From Lentzea albida (GTDB taxonomy: Bacteria > Actinomycetota > Actinomycetes > Mycobacteriales > Pseudonocardiaceae), in NCBI RefSeq assembly GCF_900111005.1, contig NZ_FOFV01000006.1, positions 310,001 to 374,000 on the forward strand: 64,000 nucleotides of DNA, in the 5' to 3' direction. Within the stretch, counting starts at the first letter, position 1. Each line of letters opens with the position of its first letter. The notes under the pieces were generated by a model. It saw nothing but the letters and a program-made list of their open reading frames with translations. It was not told the DNA's origin and did no database searches. The translations under genes were made by a program, and so were the position numbers. This document shows, piece by piece, positions 26,263-34,434 of this stretch.

Positions 26263-26655
26263 GGTTCCCAGATTAGCCTTGCACGCGCGTGGGGCCCGGA
26301 GTGTGGTCCTTGGGTGGGGTGTGCGCGCACGGCTGTGCACGGCTGAGGTGGGCACCCACGCGCGCACAGCCCGTCACGGCTAGGCGAGCGCCCACGCGCG
26401 CACGACCCGCCACAGCTCAGGCAGCCACCTCGGGCACCCCACGCGCGCACGGTTCACCGCGGCACGCGCGGCAGGCTTCGCACCCACACGCGCGCCACCA
26501 CAACTCGCCGCCCACGCGCACAACCCGTCACGGCTAAGCGGGCGCCCACGCGCGCACGGTTCACCACGGCCCACACGGCGGCCTCCGCCTCACACGCCCC
26601 ACCACAACCCGGCGCCTACGCGCGCACGGCCCACCTCAGCCTGACCCCACTGCGG
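26263..26655. repeat. Intergenic array of degenerate CCCACGCGCGCAC repeats
   Basis: No gene seen. The element CCCACGCGCGCAC recurs at 26355-26367, 26391-26403, 26438-26450 and 26545-26557, with variants near 26483, 26511 and 26615 (CCTACGCGCGCAC). Spacers are 20-40 bases and partly repeated (GCCCGTCACGGCTA, GGTTCACC-CGGC). It resembles a decayed tandem array rather than coding DNA. Confidence 0.65.
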
Positions 26656-26778
26656 TCAGCCCTCACCCCTGCGTGGCTCGTCCCGCATCTCCCCCGGCTC
26701 CGGCTGCCGCGGCGCCGGCAACAGGATCCCCGCCCGAACCAGCCGCTCCCGCACCGTCAGATCCTTGGTCCTGCTCAT
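26656..26778 (-). CDS. Small 40-aa protein coupled to the transpeptidase gene
   Basis: ORF of 40 codons beginning MSRTKDLTVRERLVRAGILLP, basic at the N-terminus and Pro/Glu/Arg-rich afterward. Its ATG overlaps the stop of the upstream transpeptidase by one base (TGATG), so translation would be coupled. The N-terminal half could form an amphipathic helix. No family recognised. Existence as a protein is uncertain but the coupling is suggestive. Confidence 0.45.
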   Translation of the reverse strand: MSRTKDLTVRERLVRAGILLPAPRQPEPGEMRDEPRRGEG

Positions 26779-28568
26779 CACGGCACCGCCTTCAGGAACC
26801 TCGCCGCCACGTCCACGGCTGGAGTCGAAGTCTCTCCGCTGAGCACCAGGGTCGCGAACGCGAGATCGCCCCGATAACCCATGAACCACCCGTGTGAGTG
26901 CACGCCGTCACCGAACTGCGCGGTACCAGTCTTGCCGCGCACGTCCCCGTACGGCTTGAGTTGCGGTGCAGTGCCGTTCTCGACGACCTCGCGCATCATC
27001 GCGCGCACCGGCTCCAGAGCGGCGGCGGGCGGTGCGGTGGGCTGCTTGTCCGCTTTGGTCTCCTTGCCGCGCACCAGTTGCGGCACCGGCATCGAGCCCT
27101 TCGCGATGGACGCGCCTACCAGCGCCATGCCGAACGGCGAGGCCAGCACCTTGCCCTGGCCGAACGAGTCCTCCGCGCGTTCCACGACGTCGGTCGCGGG
27201 CGGGACGGAGCCGGTGATCGTGGTGAGGCCCGCGATGTCGAAGTCGACGCCGAGGCCCAGCGACAGCGCCGCGTTCGGCAGCATCTCCGGGGTCATGTCC
27301 ACGGCGAGTTGCGCGAAGGTGGTGTTGCAGGAGAACGCGAACGCCGAGTGCAGCGGGATCGTGCCCTTGTCGAACTCGCTCGAGTTCGGCACGATCCGGC
27401 GGCCGTCGATGGTGGTCTTGCCGGGGCACGGGACCGGGGTGTCGGCGGTGACCTTGCCGGACTGGATCACGGCGAGTGCCGAGACGGCCTTCATCGTGGA
27501 GCCCGGTGGGAAGCGGCCGGTCAGGGCCAGGGCTCCCTGGGCGTCGGCCGGGTCGTTCTGGGCGACGGCCAGGATGTCGCCGGTGGACGGTTGCAGCGCC
27601 ACCAGGATCGTGGGTTCCTTCACCGGCTCGACGGCGTCCTCGGCAGCGGCCTGGACGATCCTCGACAGCGCGGTGTTCACGGCCTTGGCCGGTTCGGCGG
27701 CCTTCGAGTGCAGTTCCTCGACCTCGGCGCCCTGCGCGTCGACCGTGCTGACGCGGAAGCCCGCGTTGCCGGCGATCTCGTTCTCCATGAGCTTGCGCAC
27801 CGCGGGCAGCACCTGGGAGCCGAACGTGCGGCTCGGCGCGAGCAGCGAGGTCTGCGCGCTGAACCGCACACCGGGCAGTTCGTAGATCTTCGGCTTCACC
27901 GTCTGGTAGTCGGGGTCGCGCAGCGCCGCCACCTGGTAGGCCTGGCCCTCGGGCGTCTTGGCGACGCCGTCGGTGATCGTCTGCTGGGTGATGGCCTTGT
28001 CGATCGGGTTCAACGCCTCGGCGAGGGTCTTGGTGACCGCGGCGACGTCACCGGCCTCCTTCGCGACGAGCAGCACCGACACGACGCGTTCGGGGGCGAG
28101 CAACGGCGTGCCGTCGCGGTCGAGCACCGGCGCCGGGTCCGGGGTGAGCTCGGTGAGCTTGACCGACTGCTGCGGCGCGAGCTTCGGGTGGGCCACCGAC
28201 GACGCCCAGTGCACCTTCCACGTGTCGCCCTCCTGGCGCACGTCGAACTTGGTCGGGTACGTCCAGTGGCGGTTCTTGCCGAGGTTCCAGTCGAGCGTGA
28301 CGGACGCCTCGGACGCGAGCTCGCCGTTCTTGCGGATCTGGTCGACCTTGCTGGTCAGGCCCTCCGGCTTGAGCGCTGCCCGGAACTTGTCCAGGGTCTC
28401 CTTGGCGTCGGTCGGGTTGTCGGTCATCCCGGCGGCACCCTGCACGTCACCGGACGCGAGCTTCGCCAGGAATTCGTTGGTGATCTCGGGTGCCCCCGGT
28501 TCCGATTCGAACAGCCCACAGCCGCTCACCGTCACCAGGACCACCGTGATCGTCGCGAGAAGGCGCAC
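26778..28568 (-). CDS. Penicillin-binding transpeptidase lipoprotein with MecA_N (NTF2-like) domain
   Basis: 596-aa class B-like penicillin-binding protein. It has a lipobox (VSGC, Cys near residue 17) in place of a TM anchor, an NTF2-like MecA_N domain (about 25-140), a dimerisation domain and a transpeptidase domain. Active-site motifs are SxxK in PGSTMKA (near residue 356), SxN as SCN (near 412) and KTG in RGKTGTAQ (near 544). It crosslinks peptidoglycan on the outer face of the membrane. Position next to ispG and the GNAT gene matches the mycobacterial order (Rv2864c region), as I recall it. The GTG start at 28568 precedes the signal sequence. Confidence 0.92.
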   Translation of the reverse strand: MRLLATITVVLVTVSGCGLFESEPGAPEITNEFLAKLASGDVQGAAGMTDNPTDAKETLDKFRAALKPEGLTSKVDQIRKNGELASEASVTLDWNLGKNRHWTYPTKFDVRQEGDTWKVHWASSVAHPKLAPQQSVKLTELTPDPAPVLDRDGTPLLAPERVVSVLLVAKEAGDVAAVTKTLAEALNPIDKAITQQTITDGVAKTPEGQAYQVAALRDPDYQTVKPKIYELPGVRFSAQTSLLAPSRTFGSQVLPAVRKLMENEIAGNAGFRVSTVDAQGAEVEELHSKAAEPAKAVNTALSRIVQAAAEDAVEPVKEPTILVALQPSTGDILAVAQNDPADAQGALALTGRFPPGSTMKAVSALAVIQSGKVTADTPVPCPGKTTIDGRRIVPNSSEFDKGTIPLHSAFAFSCNTTFAQLAVDMTPEMLPNAALSLGLGVDFDIAGLTTITGSVPPATDVVERAEDSFGQGKVLASPFGMALVGASIAKGSMPVPQLVRGKETKADKQPTAPPAAALEPVRAMMREVVENGTAPQLKPYGDVRGKTGTAQFGDGVHSHGWFMGYRGDLAFATLVLSGETSTPAVDVAARFLKAVP

Positions 28569-28586
28569 CCGCGCGAGTATGCCCGG

Positions 28587-29438
28587 TCAGAAGAGGACGG
28601 TGGCGTATTGCCCGACTTGTTCGAAACCGATCCGGCGGTAGGCGGCCTGCGCGACGTGGTTGTAGCCGTTCACGTAGAGGCTCGCCGTGCGGTTGAGAAC
28701 GCGGGTCAGCCGGTCCGCGACCGCCGCCGTTCCCGCTGTTCCGATGCCTTCTCCCCGGCGGTCGGGGCGCACCCAGACGCCCTGGATCTGGCCGACCTTC
28801 GACGACATCGCGCCGATCTCGGCCTTGAACACGACCTCGCCGTGCTCGAACCTCGCGAACGCCCTGCCCGCGGCGATCAGCTCGCTCACCCGCGCCCGGT
28901 AGCCCGCGCCGCCGTCCTCGGCGCACGGATCGATGCCGACCTCCTCGATGAACATCGAGATGGCGGCGGGCAGGTAGCGGTTCAGCTCGCTGGGACGGAC
29001 CTGGCGGACCATCGGGTCCGGGGTGATCTTCGGGGCCGTCGAGAGGGCCATCAGCGGCTGGTCGGCGCGGACCTCACGCGCAGGGCCCCAGTCCGGCTGC
29101 AGCTCGTCCCACAGCGTCAGGACCTGCTCGGCCGGGCCGACGAGGCTGGAACACATGCGGCCACGGCGCCGGGCGCGGTCGGCGAACATGCGCATCGCCG
29201 CGGCGCTGCCCTTGAGCGGGATCAGGTTCGGGCCGGAGAAGCAGAGGCCGTCGACCTTGCCCCTGACCGGCTTGGAGTCCGAGCCCCACATCTCACCGCC
29301 CAGCCGCCACGGGTCGAGGCCGGCGACTTCGACCCTCGCGGCGACCATGCACGCGGCAACGGGGTCCGTCTCGAAGACCCCGCGTACGTCGATCAGGTCG
29401 CGTTCGTCCAGCACGCGCGCTCCGGACAGCCTCAGCAC
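28587..29438 (-). CDS. GNAT family N-acetyltransferase with DUF4081 domain
   Basis: 283-aa protein: N-terminal DUF4081 (residues 1-115), C-terminal GNAT domain with the acetyl-CoA-binding signature VWVRPDRRGEGIGTAGTAAV near residue 225 and a final RIGFEQVGQYATVLF. This two-domain acetyltransferase is conserved next to ispG in actinobacteria (Rv2867c-like). Cytoplasmic; the substrate is unknown. GTG start at 29438. Confidence 0.88.
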   Translation of the reverse strand: MLRLSGARVLDERDLIDVRGVFETDPVAACMVAARVEVAGLDPWRLGGEMWGSDSKPVRGKVDGLCFSGPNLIPLKGSAAAMRMFADRARRRGRMCSSLVGPAEQVLTLWDELQPDWGPAREVRADQPLMALSTAPKITPDPMVRQVRPSELNRYLPAAISMFIEEVGIDPCAEDGGAGYRARVSELIAAGRAFARFEHGEVVFKAEIGAMSSKVGQIQGVWVRPDRRGEGIGTAGTAAVADRLTRVLNRTASLYVNGYNHVAQAAYRRIGFEQVGQYATVLF

Positions 29439-29506
29439 GTCACCTAGCGTGCCAGATGGACCGTGTGTTCGACATCAGCCAACAGTGCCCTGTGCCTGGA
29501 CACACG

Positions 29507-29543
29507 GTGAGGGGCGCCTCTCAGAACGAGAGACGCCCCTCAC
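29507..29543 (-). terminator. Hairpin downstream of ispG
   Basis: GTGAGGGGCG (29507-29516) pairs with CGCCCCTCAC (29534-29543), with an extra CTCTC/GAGAG inner stem. It lies 14 bases beyond the ispG stop. There is no clear T tract, so it may be a weak or processing hairpin. Confidence 0.55.
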
Positions 29544-29557
29544 GTCGTTGCTGGTTA

Positions 29558-30712
29558 TCAGCCGACGGTGACGGCGGGCGCGCCGCCCTCGACCGGCTCC
29601 ATCTCCTCGGCGAGGCGCATGGCCTCCTCGATGAGGGTCTCGACGATCGCGTGCTCGGGCACGGTCTTGATGACCTTGCCCTTGACGAAGATCTGGCCCT
29701 TGCCGTTGCCGGACGCGACACCCAGGTCGGCCTCGCGGGCCTCGCCGGGGCCGTTCACGACGCAGCCCATGACGGCGACGCGCAACGGCACCTCCATGCC
29801 CTCCAGACCGGCCGTGACCTGCTCGGCGAGCGTGTACACGTCCACCTGGGCGCGGCCGCACGACGGGCAGGACACGATCTCCAGCTTGCGCGGGCGCAGG
29901 TTGAGCGACTGGAGGATCTGGTGGCCGACCTTGATCTCCTCGACCGGCGGGGCCGACAGCGACACCCGGATGGTGTCGCCGATGCCCTGGCGCAGCAGCG
30001 CGCCGAACGCGACGGCCGACTTGATGGTGCCCTGGAACGCGGGACCGGCCTCGGTCACGCCCAGGTGCAGCGGGTAGTCGCACTGCTCGGCCAGCAGCTC
30101 GTACGCCCGCACCATCACGACCGGGTCGTTGTGCTTGACGGAGATCTTGATGTCGTGGAAGTCGTGCTCGGCGAAGAGCGACGCCTCCCACATCGCCGAC
30201 TCGGCCAGCGCCTCGGGCGTGGCCTTGCCGTACTTGGCGAGCAGGCGCGGGTCGAGCGAACCGGCGTTGACGCCGATCCGGATCGGGGTGCCGTGGTCCT
30301 TCGCGGCGGCCGCGATCTCCTTGACCTGGTCGTCGAACTTGCGGATGTTGCCCGGGTTGACCCGGACAGCGGCACAGCCGGCCTCGATGGCGGCGAAGAC
30401 GTACTTCGGCTGGAAGTGGATGTCGGCGATCACCGGGATCTGGGACTTGCGGGCGATCGCCGGCAGCGCGTCCGCGTCGTCCTGCGAGGGGCAGGCGACC
30501 CGGACGATGTCGCAGCCGGCCGCGGTGAGTTCCGCGATCTGCTGCAACGTCGCGTTGACGTCCGACGTGAGGGTCGTCGTCATCGACTGGACGGAGACGG
30601 GGAACTCGCTGCCGACACCGACGTTGCCGACCATCAGCTGCCTGGTCTTGCGTCGCTCCGACAGCACCGGCGGCGGCAGTGCCGGCATTCCGAGCATCAC
30701 GCCGTCACTCAT
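29558..30712 (-). CDS. ispG: 4-hydroxy-3-methylbut-2-enyl diphosphate synthase (flavodoxin/ferredoxin)
   Basis: 384-aa 4Fe-4S enzyme of the MEP pathway that converts MEcPP to HMBPP. TIM-barrel segments ([24 protein letters not shown]) are followed by the cluster domain, with Cys in SCPSCGR and GCVVNGPGE plus the conserved Glu. It acts in the same pathway as dxr two genes upstream; the site-2 protease lies between. The operon reads dxr, protease, ispG. Confidence 0.96.
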   Translation of the reverse strand: MSDGVMLGMPALPPPVLSERRKTRQLMVGNVGVGSEFPVSVQSMTTTLTSDVNATLQQIAELTAAGCDIVRVACPSQDDADALPAIARKSQIPVIADIHFQPKYVFAAIEAGCAAVRVNPGNIRKFDDQVKEIAAAAKDHGTPIRIGVNAGSLDPRLLAKYGKATPEALAESAMWEASLFAEHDFHDIKISVKHNDPVVMVRAYELLAEQCDYPLHLGVTEAGPAFQGTIKSAVAFGALLRQGIGDTIRVSLSAPPVEEIKVGHQILQSLNLRPRKLEIVSCPSCGRAQVDVYTLAEQVTAGLEGMEVPLRVAVMGCVVNGPGEAREADLGVASGNGKGQIFVKGKVIKTVPEHAIVETLIEEAMRLAEEMEPVEGGAPAVTVG

Positions 30713-30738
30713 GGGTTGTGCACCTTTCCGTGGATCAC

Positions 30739-31950
30739 TTATTGCAACCTGATCGGGTTGACGATGTCGGCGGTCACGGTCAGCAGCGTGATGGCGCCGC
30801 CGATGAAGATGACCACGTAGGTGAGCGGCAACAGGCGCATGTAGTTGACCGGGGCGCCGGCGGGCTTCCCGCGCAGCTTCCTCACCCAGTCTCGCACCCG
30901 TTCGTAGAGGTTGACGGCGATGTGACCACCGTCAAGCGGCAGCAGGGGCAGGAGGTTGAACACACCGACGAAGAAGTTCAGGCCTGCGAGCATAAGGATG
31001 AAGAACGCCCACAGACCGCGTTCGGCCGCGTCACCACCCAGCCGTGACGCACCCACCACCGAGATGGGCGTGTCCAGGTCGCGCTCGCCGCCGCCGATGG
31101 CCTTGACCACGGCCGGGATGCGCTCCGGGAAGCGCATGAGGCCCTTCCAGGTGTTCACGAACATGTCGCCGGTGAACGCGATGGAGGCGGGCACCGCGGC
31201 GAGCGGGCTGTACTCGAAGTTCTGCTGCCAGGTGACGCCGATGGCGCCGACCTCCTTGACCTCGCGGCCGCCCTTGCCGTCGAGCACCTCGCGGGTGACC
31301 TGCGGCACGTTCACCGTGAGGGCGAGCTCCTTGCCGTCGCGCAGCACCTTGAACTCGGTCGGGCCCTTCAGGTCGCGGGTGACCTTGAGCATCTCCGACC
31401 ACGTCGAGATCGGCTTGCCGGCGATGGCCGTGACCTCGTCACCGGGCTGCAGGCCCGCGTCCTTGGCCGGGGCCGGGGCGCCGGGCTGGCAGGGCGCGGT
31501 GAGGCCGACGGTGTGGTCCTGCACGCAGGGCGTGATCTCGGCGAGGACCGGCAGGTCCTTGTTGTTCGGCAGGCCGAGGGACATCGCGAGGATCAACAGG
31601 ATGATGAAGCCGAGGATGAAGTGCGTGATGGAGCCGGCGGACAGCACGACGACGCGCTTCCACACCTTCTGGTTGTAGAAGGCGCGCTTGCGGTCGTCGG
31701 GGTGCACCTCGTCGAGCGCCGTCATGCCGGTGATCTCGCAGAACCCACCGGCCGGGATCGCCTTCAGGCCGTACTCGGTCTCGCCCTTGCGGAACGAGAA
31801 GAGCTTCGGGCCGAAGCCGATGAAGTAGCGGGTGACCTTCATGCCGAAGGCCTTGGCGGTCAGCAGGTGCCCGAACTCGTGCAGCGCGATGGACACCGCG
31901 ATGCCGAACGCGAACAACAGCACCCCGAGGATGTTGATGAATGTGTTCAC
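30739..31950 (-). CDS. rip1: Site-2 intramembrane metalloprotease (RseP/Rip1-like)
   Basis: 403-aa M50 protease of the regulated-intramembrane-proteolysis type. HEFGH is at residues 24-28 in TM1, a PDZ domain lies in the centre ([12 protein letters not shown]), and the third zinc ligand Asp is in [12 protein letters not shown] near the C-terminus; four TMs are predicted. Homologues (Rip1 in mycobacteria, RseP in E. coli) cleave anti-sigma factors. The GTG at 31950 begins eight bases after the dxr stop and its ribosome binding site (GGAAGGAA) lies in the dxr tail, indicating coupling. Confidence 0.93.
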   Translation of the reverse strand: MNTFINILGVLLFAFGIAVSIALHEFGHLLTAKAFGMKVTRYFIGFGPKLFSFRKGETEYGLKAIPAGGFCEITGMTALDEVHPDDRKRAFYNQKVWKRVVVLSAGSITHFILGFIILLILAMSLGLPNNKDLPVLAEITPCVQDHTVGLTAPCQPGAPAPAKDAGLQPGDEVTAIAGKPISTWSEMLKVTRDLKGPTEFKVLRDGKELALTVNVPQVTREVLDGKGGREVKEVGAIGVTWQQNFEYSPLAAVPASIAFTGDMFVNTWKGLMRFPERIPAVVKAIGGGERDLDTPISVVGASRLGGDAAERGLWAFFILMLAGLNFFVGVFNLLPLLPLDGGHIAVNLYERVRDWVRKLRGKPAGAPVNYMRLLPLTYVVIFIGGAITLLTVTADIVNPIRLQ

Positions 31951-31957
31951 GAGAAGT

Positions 31958-33088
31958 TCAGTTCCTTCCAACCAGCTCGCGGGCACGTGCGCGTGCCCAG
32001 TCCTCGGCGGCCATGACCTCCGCGACGTCCGCGGGGTCGTTCACCCATTCGTTCGCCTCGCCGAGAACCTGGCCGATGGTGTCCACGATCGACAGGAACG
32101 ACGTGTGGCCGGCGACGAAGGAGGCGAGCGCCTCCTCGTTCGCGGCGTTGTAGATCGCAGGATGGCAACCACCGGTGGTGCCGGCCTGCCGCGCGAGCTC
32201 GACCGCCGGGAACGTGACGCTGTCCAGCGGTTCGAACGTCCACGAGGTGGCGGTGTCAAAGGTACAGGCGGGCGCGGCACCCGCGACGCGTTCGGGCCAC
32301 CCCAGCCCGAGCGAGATCGGCAGCCGCATGTCCGGAGGCGACGCCTGCGCGAGCGTCGAGCCGTCCGTGAAGGTGACCATCGAGTGAATGATGGACTGAG
32401 GATGGACCACGACGTCGACCCGGTCGTAGGGGACCCCGAACAGCAGGTGCGCCTCGATCAGCTCGAGCCCCTTGTTGACGAGGTTCGCCGAGTTGATGGT
32501 GACGACCTGCCCCATCGACCACGTCGGGTGCGCCATGGCCTGCTGCACGGTGACCGCTTCGAGCTCTTTGCGGCTTTTGCCCCGAAAAGGCCCGCCGGAT
32601 GCCGTGAGAACCAGTTTGTGCACTTCGTTCTCGGTGCCACCGCGAAGGCATTGCGCGAGCGCCGAGTGCTCGGAGTCGACCGGCACGATCTGACCGGGCT
32701 TCGCCGCCCCCAGCACGAGCGGCCCGCCCGCGATGAGCGACTCCTTGTTCGCGAGGGCGAGCGTGGCCCCGGTCTCGAGGGCCTTGAGCGACGGCTCCAG
32801 CCCCCTGGACCCGTCCATGCCGTTGAGGACGACGTCCGCCGGACACGCCTCGATCAGGTCGACCATGCTGGTCAGCGTCCTGACACCGGGCACGTCGGCA
32901 CCGTTCGCGACGGCGACCGCGGGGACGTCGAACTCTGCTGCCTGCTCCTTGAGCAGGTCCAGCTGACGCCCGCCCGCGCCGAGCCCGACGACCTGGAAGC
33001 GGTCGCGGTTGCGCCGGATGACGTCGAGCGCCTGGGTGCCGACCGAGCCGGTCGACCCCAGGATCAGGACAGTGCGTGGAGTACTCAT
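31958..33088 (-). CDS. dxr: 1-deoxy-D-xylulose-5-phosphate reductoisomerase
   Basis: 376-aa NADPH-dependent enzyme making MEP from DXP, the first committed step of the MEP isoprenoid pathway. NADPH-binding [14 protein letters not shown] is at residues 11-24; the catalytic region shows [18 protein letters not shown] and TASGGPFRG; a C-terminal helical domain follows. It leads the dxr-rip-ispG operon on the minus strand. The ATG start fits the family. Confidence 0.97.
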   Translation of the reverse strand: MSTPRTVLILGSTGSVGTQALDVIRRNRDRFQVVGLGAGGRQLDLLKEQAAEFDVPAVAVANGADVPGVRTLTSMVDLIEACPADVVLNGMDGSRGLEPSLKALETGATLALANKESLIAGGPLVLGAAKPGQIVPVDSEHSALAQCLRGGTENEVHKLVLTASGGPFRGKSRKELEAVTVQQAMAHPTWSMGQVVTINSANLVNKGLELIEAHLLFGVPYDRVDVVVHPQSIIHSMVTFTDGSTLAQASPPDMRLPISLGLGWPERVAGAAPACTFDTATSWTFEPLDSVTFPAVELARQAGTTGGCHPAIYNAANEEALASFVAGHTSFLSIVDTIGQVLGEANEWVNDPADVAEVMAAEDWARARARELVGRN

Positions 33089-33132
33089 CGCCCCTCATTG
33101 TTCCGGAGAGTGCCTGAGAGCCTCGGCACAGC

Positions 33133-33150
33133 CCGTTACTTTGATAACGG
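33133..33150. promoter_or_regulatory. Inverted repeat between dxr and the GlsB-like gene
   Basis: CCGTTA-CTTTGA-TAACGG, a perfect 6-6-6 inverted repeat, lies 45 bases upstream of dxr and 75 upstream of the GlsB-like gene. A candidate operator for either promoter; the binding protein is unknown. Confidence 0.4.
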
Positions 33151-33224
33151 AGTGGTTTTGGAGGTGTGAAGTCGCCAGATCGAGGGCATTCCAGCGGCGT
33201 CAAGTCGTTGGAAGGAGACTCTCG

Positions 33225-33491
33225 GTGGGCATCCTCGGATGGATCGTGCTCGGCCTGCTGGCCGGAGCCATCGCCAAGGCGATCATGCCGGGCAAAGACC
33301 CGGGCGGAATCATCATCACGATGCTGATCGGCATCGTTGGCGCGATCCTGGGCGGATTCATCGGATCTGCCGTCTTCGGGACCGACCTCGGCTCGTTCTT
33401 CGAGATTCGGACGTGGCTGCTGGCCATTGTCGGAGCGCTGATCCTGCTGGGCATCTACCGGCTGGTCACGGGTCGGCGGAGCCACGCTTAG
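33225..33491 (+). CDS. GlsB/YeaQ/YmgE family stress-response membrane protein
   Basis: 88-aa protein with three hydrophobic segments and the transglycosylase-associated family pattern: LGLLAGAIAKAIMPGKDPGG, then LIGIVGAILGGFIG and WLLAIVGALILLGIYR. Small inner-membrane protein; homologues are stress-induced but of unknown mechanism. The GTG at 33225 is preceded by GGAAGGAG and followed by a strong terminator. Confidence 0.85.
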   Translation: MGILGWIVLGLLAGAIAKAIMPGKDPGGIIITMLIGIVGAILGGFIGSAVFGTDLGSFFEIRTWLLAIVGALILLGIYRLVTGRRSHA

Positions 33492-33507
33492 CCGCTTCAG
33501 ACGTTTG

Positions 33508-33545
33508 GGGCCGTTCGGGTGACACTCGAACGGCCCTGTTTTTTG
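33508..33545 (+). terminator. Rho-independent terminator after the GlsB-like gene
   Basis: GGGCCGTTCG (33508-33517) pairs with CGAACGGCCC (33527-33536), followed by TGTTTTTT. Confidence 0.9.
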
Positions 33546-33585
33546 GTCGCGGCTGTGTTTTTTGCCGCGGCTCCGCCGCGGCGGC

Positions 33586-33682
33586 GAGTTCGCCGGGGAG
33601 CTGGTCGTCCGGCCGCCGCTTCGCCGCGATTGGGCTTCGCCGAATCACGACGAAGGGGCGACCGGACGACCAGCGCGAACTC
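33586..33682. repeat. 97-bp imperfect palindrome
   Basis: GAGTTCGC (33586-33593) and CTGGTCGTCCGG (33601-33612) on the left pair with CCGGACGACCAG (33662-33673) and GCGAACTC (33675-33682) on the right. The 49-base centre contains further GC-rich partial symmetry. No gene lies in 33492-33783. The element could be a small mobile repeat or a barrier between convergent transcripts. Confidence 0.7.
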
Positions 33683-33783
33683 GCGGCTGTGGGCATGGCT
33701 GACCTTCGGCGACGCCAACGGTCAGCGGGCACGCCAGTGTTGCTGGAGCTGCGCGGCGCCGGTCACTCCAGGCATCCCCGGCC

Positions 33784-34434
33784 TCAGGTCGCGATGCCCG
33801 CGTCGCGGGCCAGCAGGGCCGCCTGCACGCGGTTCGTCAGGCCCAGCTTCGCCAGCAGGCGCGACACGTACGTCTTCACGGTCGCCTCCGACATGTGCAG
33901 CTTCGCGCCCACGTCGGCGTTCGACATCCCCTGCCCGAGCAGCGCGAGCACCTCCACCTCGCGGTCGGTCAGGCCCTCGACGGCCTTCTGCGCCTCCTGC
34001 CGCTTCGGCTGGCCGGACGTCGCCACCATGCCGACCACGCGGGACGTGACCATCGGCGACAGGTACGCCTCGCCGTTGTGCACCGCGCGCACGGCGCGCA
34101 GCAGCTCCTCGGGCGCGGAGTCCTTCAGCAGAAATCCAGCGGCGCCGTCGGACAACGCGCGCACGATGTTGTCGTCCTCGCCGAACGTCGTCAGCATCAC
34201 GACCCGCACCGAAGGTGCCACGACCCGCAGTTCCTTCGCGCACGCCAGGCCGTCCATGCGGGGCATGCGGATGTCGAGCACCGCCACGTCGACCCGGCGC
34301 TCGCGGACGATCTGCACCGCCTCGCGGCCGTCGCCCGCCTCCGCGACGAGCTCGATGTCGTCGGCGGTGCCGAGGATGGCCTTGATGCCCGCGCGCATCA
34401 GCGGCTCGTCGTCGGCGATGAGCACCCGGATCAT
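33784..34434 (-). CDS. NarL/LuxR family response regulator
   Basis: 216-aa two-component response regulator. The receiver domain shows DD at residues 8-9, phosphoacceptor Asp in VAVLDIRMP, Thr in VVMLTTF and Lys in FLLKDS. The C-terminal LuxR helix-turn-helix is LTDREVEVLALLGQGMSNADVGAKLHMSEATVKTYVSRLLAKL. Its ATG overlaps the histidine kinase stop (ATGA), so the pair is coupled. Targets unknown. Confidence 0.94.
   Translation of the reverse strand: MIRVLIADDEPLMRAGIKAILGTADDIELVAEAGDGREAVQIVRERRVDVAVLDIRMPRMDGLACAKELRVVAPSVRVVMLTTFGEDDNIVRALSDGAAGFLLKDSAPEELLRAVRAVHNGEAYLSPMVTSRVVGMVATSGQPKRQEAQKAVEGLTDREVEVLALLGQGMSNADVGAKLHMSEATVKTYVSRLLAKLGLTNRVQAALLARDAGIAT

Noticed and set aside
26355-26627. 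CRISPR-like array
   Set aside because: Repeats are 13 bp, imperfect, with variable and partly repeated spacers; no cas genes.
26898-29447. Open frame of 849 codons on the plus strand
   Set aside because: Antisense shadow of the transpeptidase and GNAT genes; composition typical of reverse-frame artefacts.
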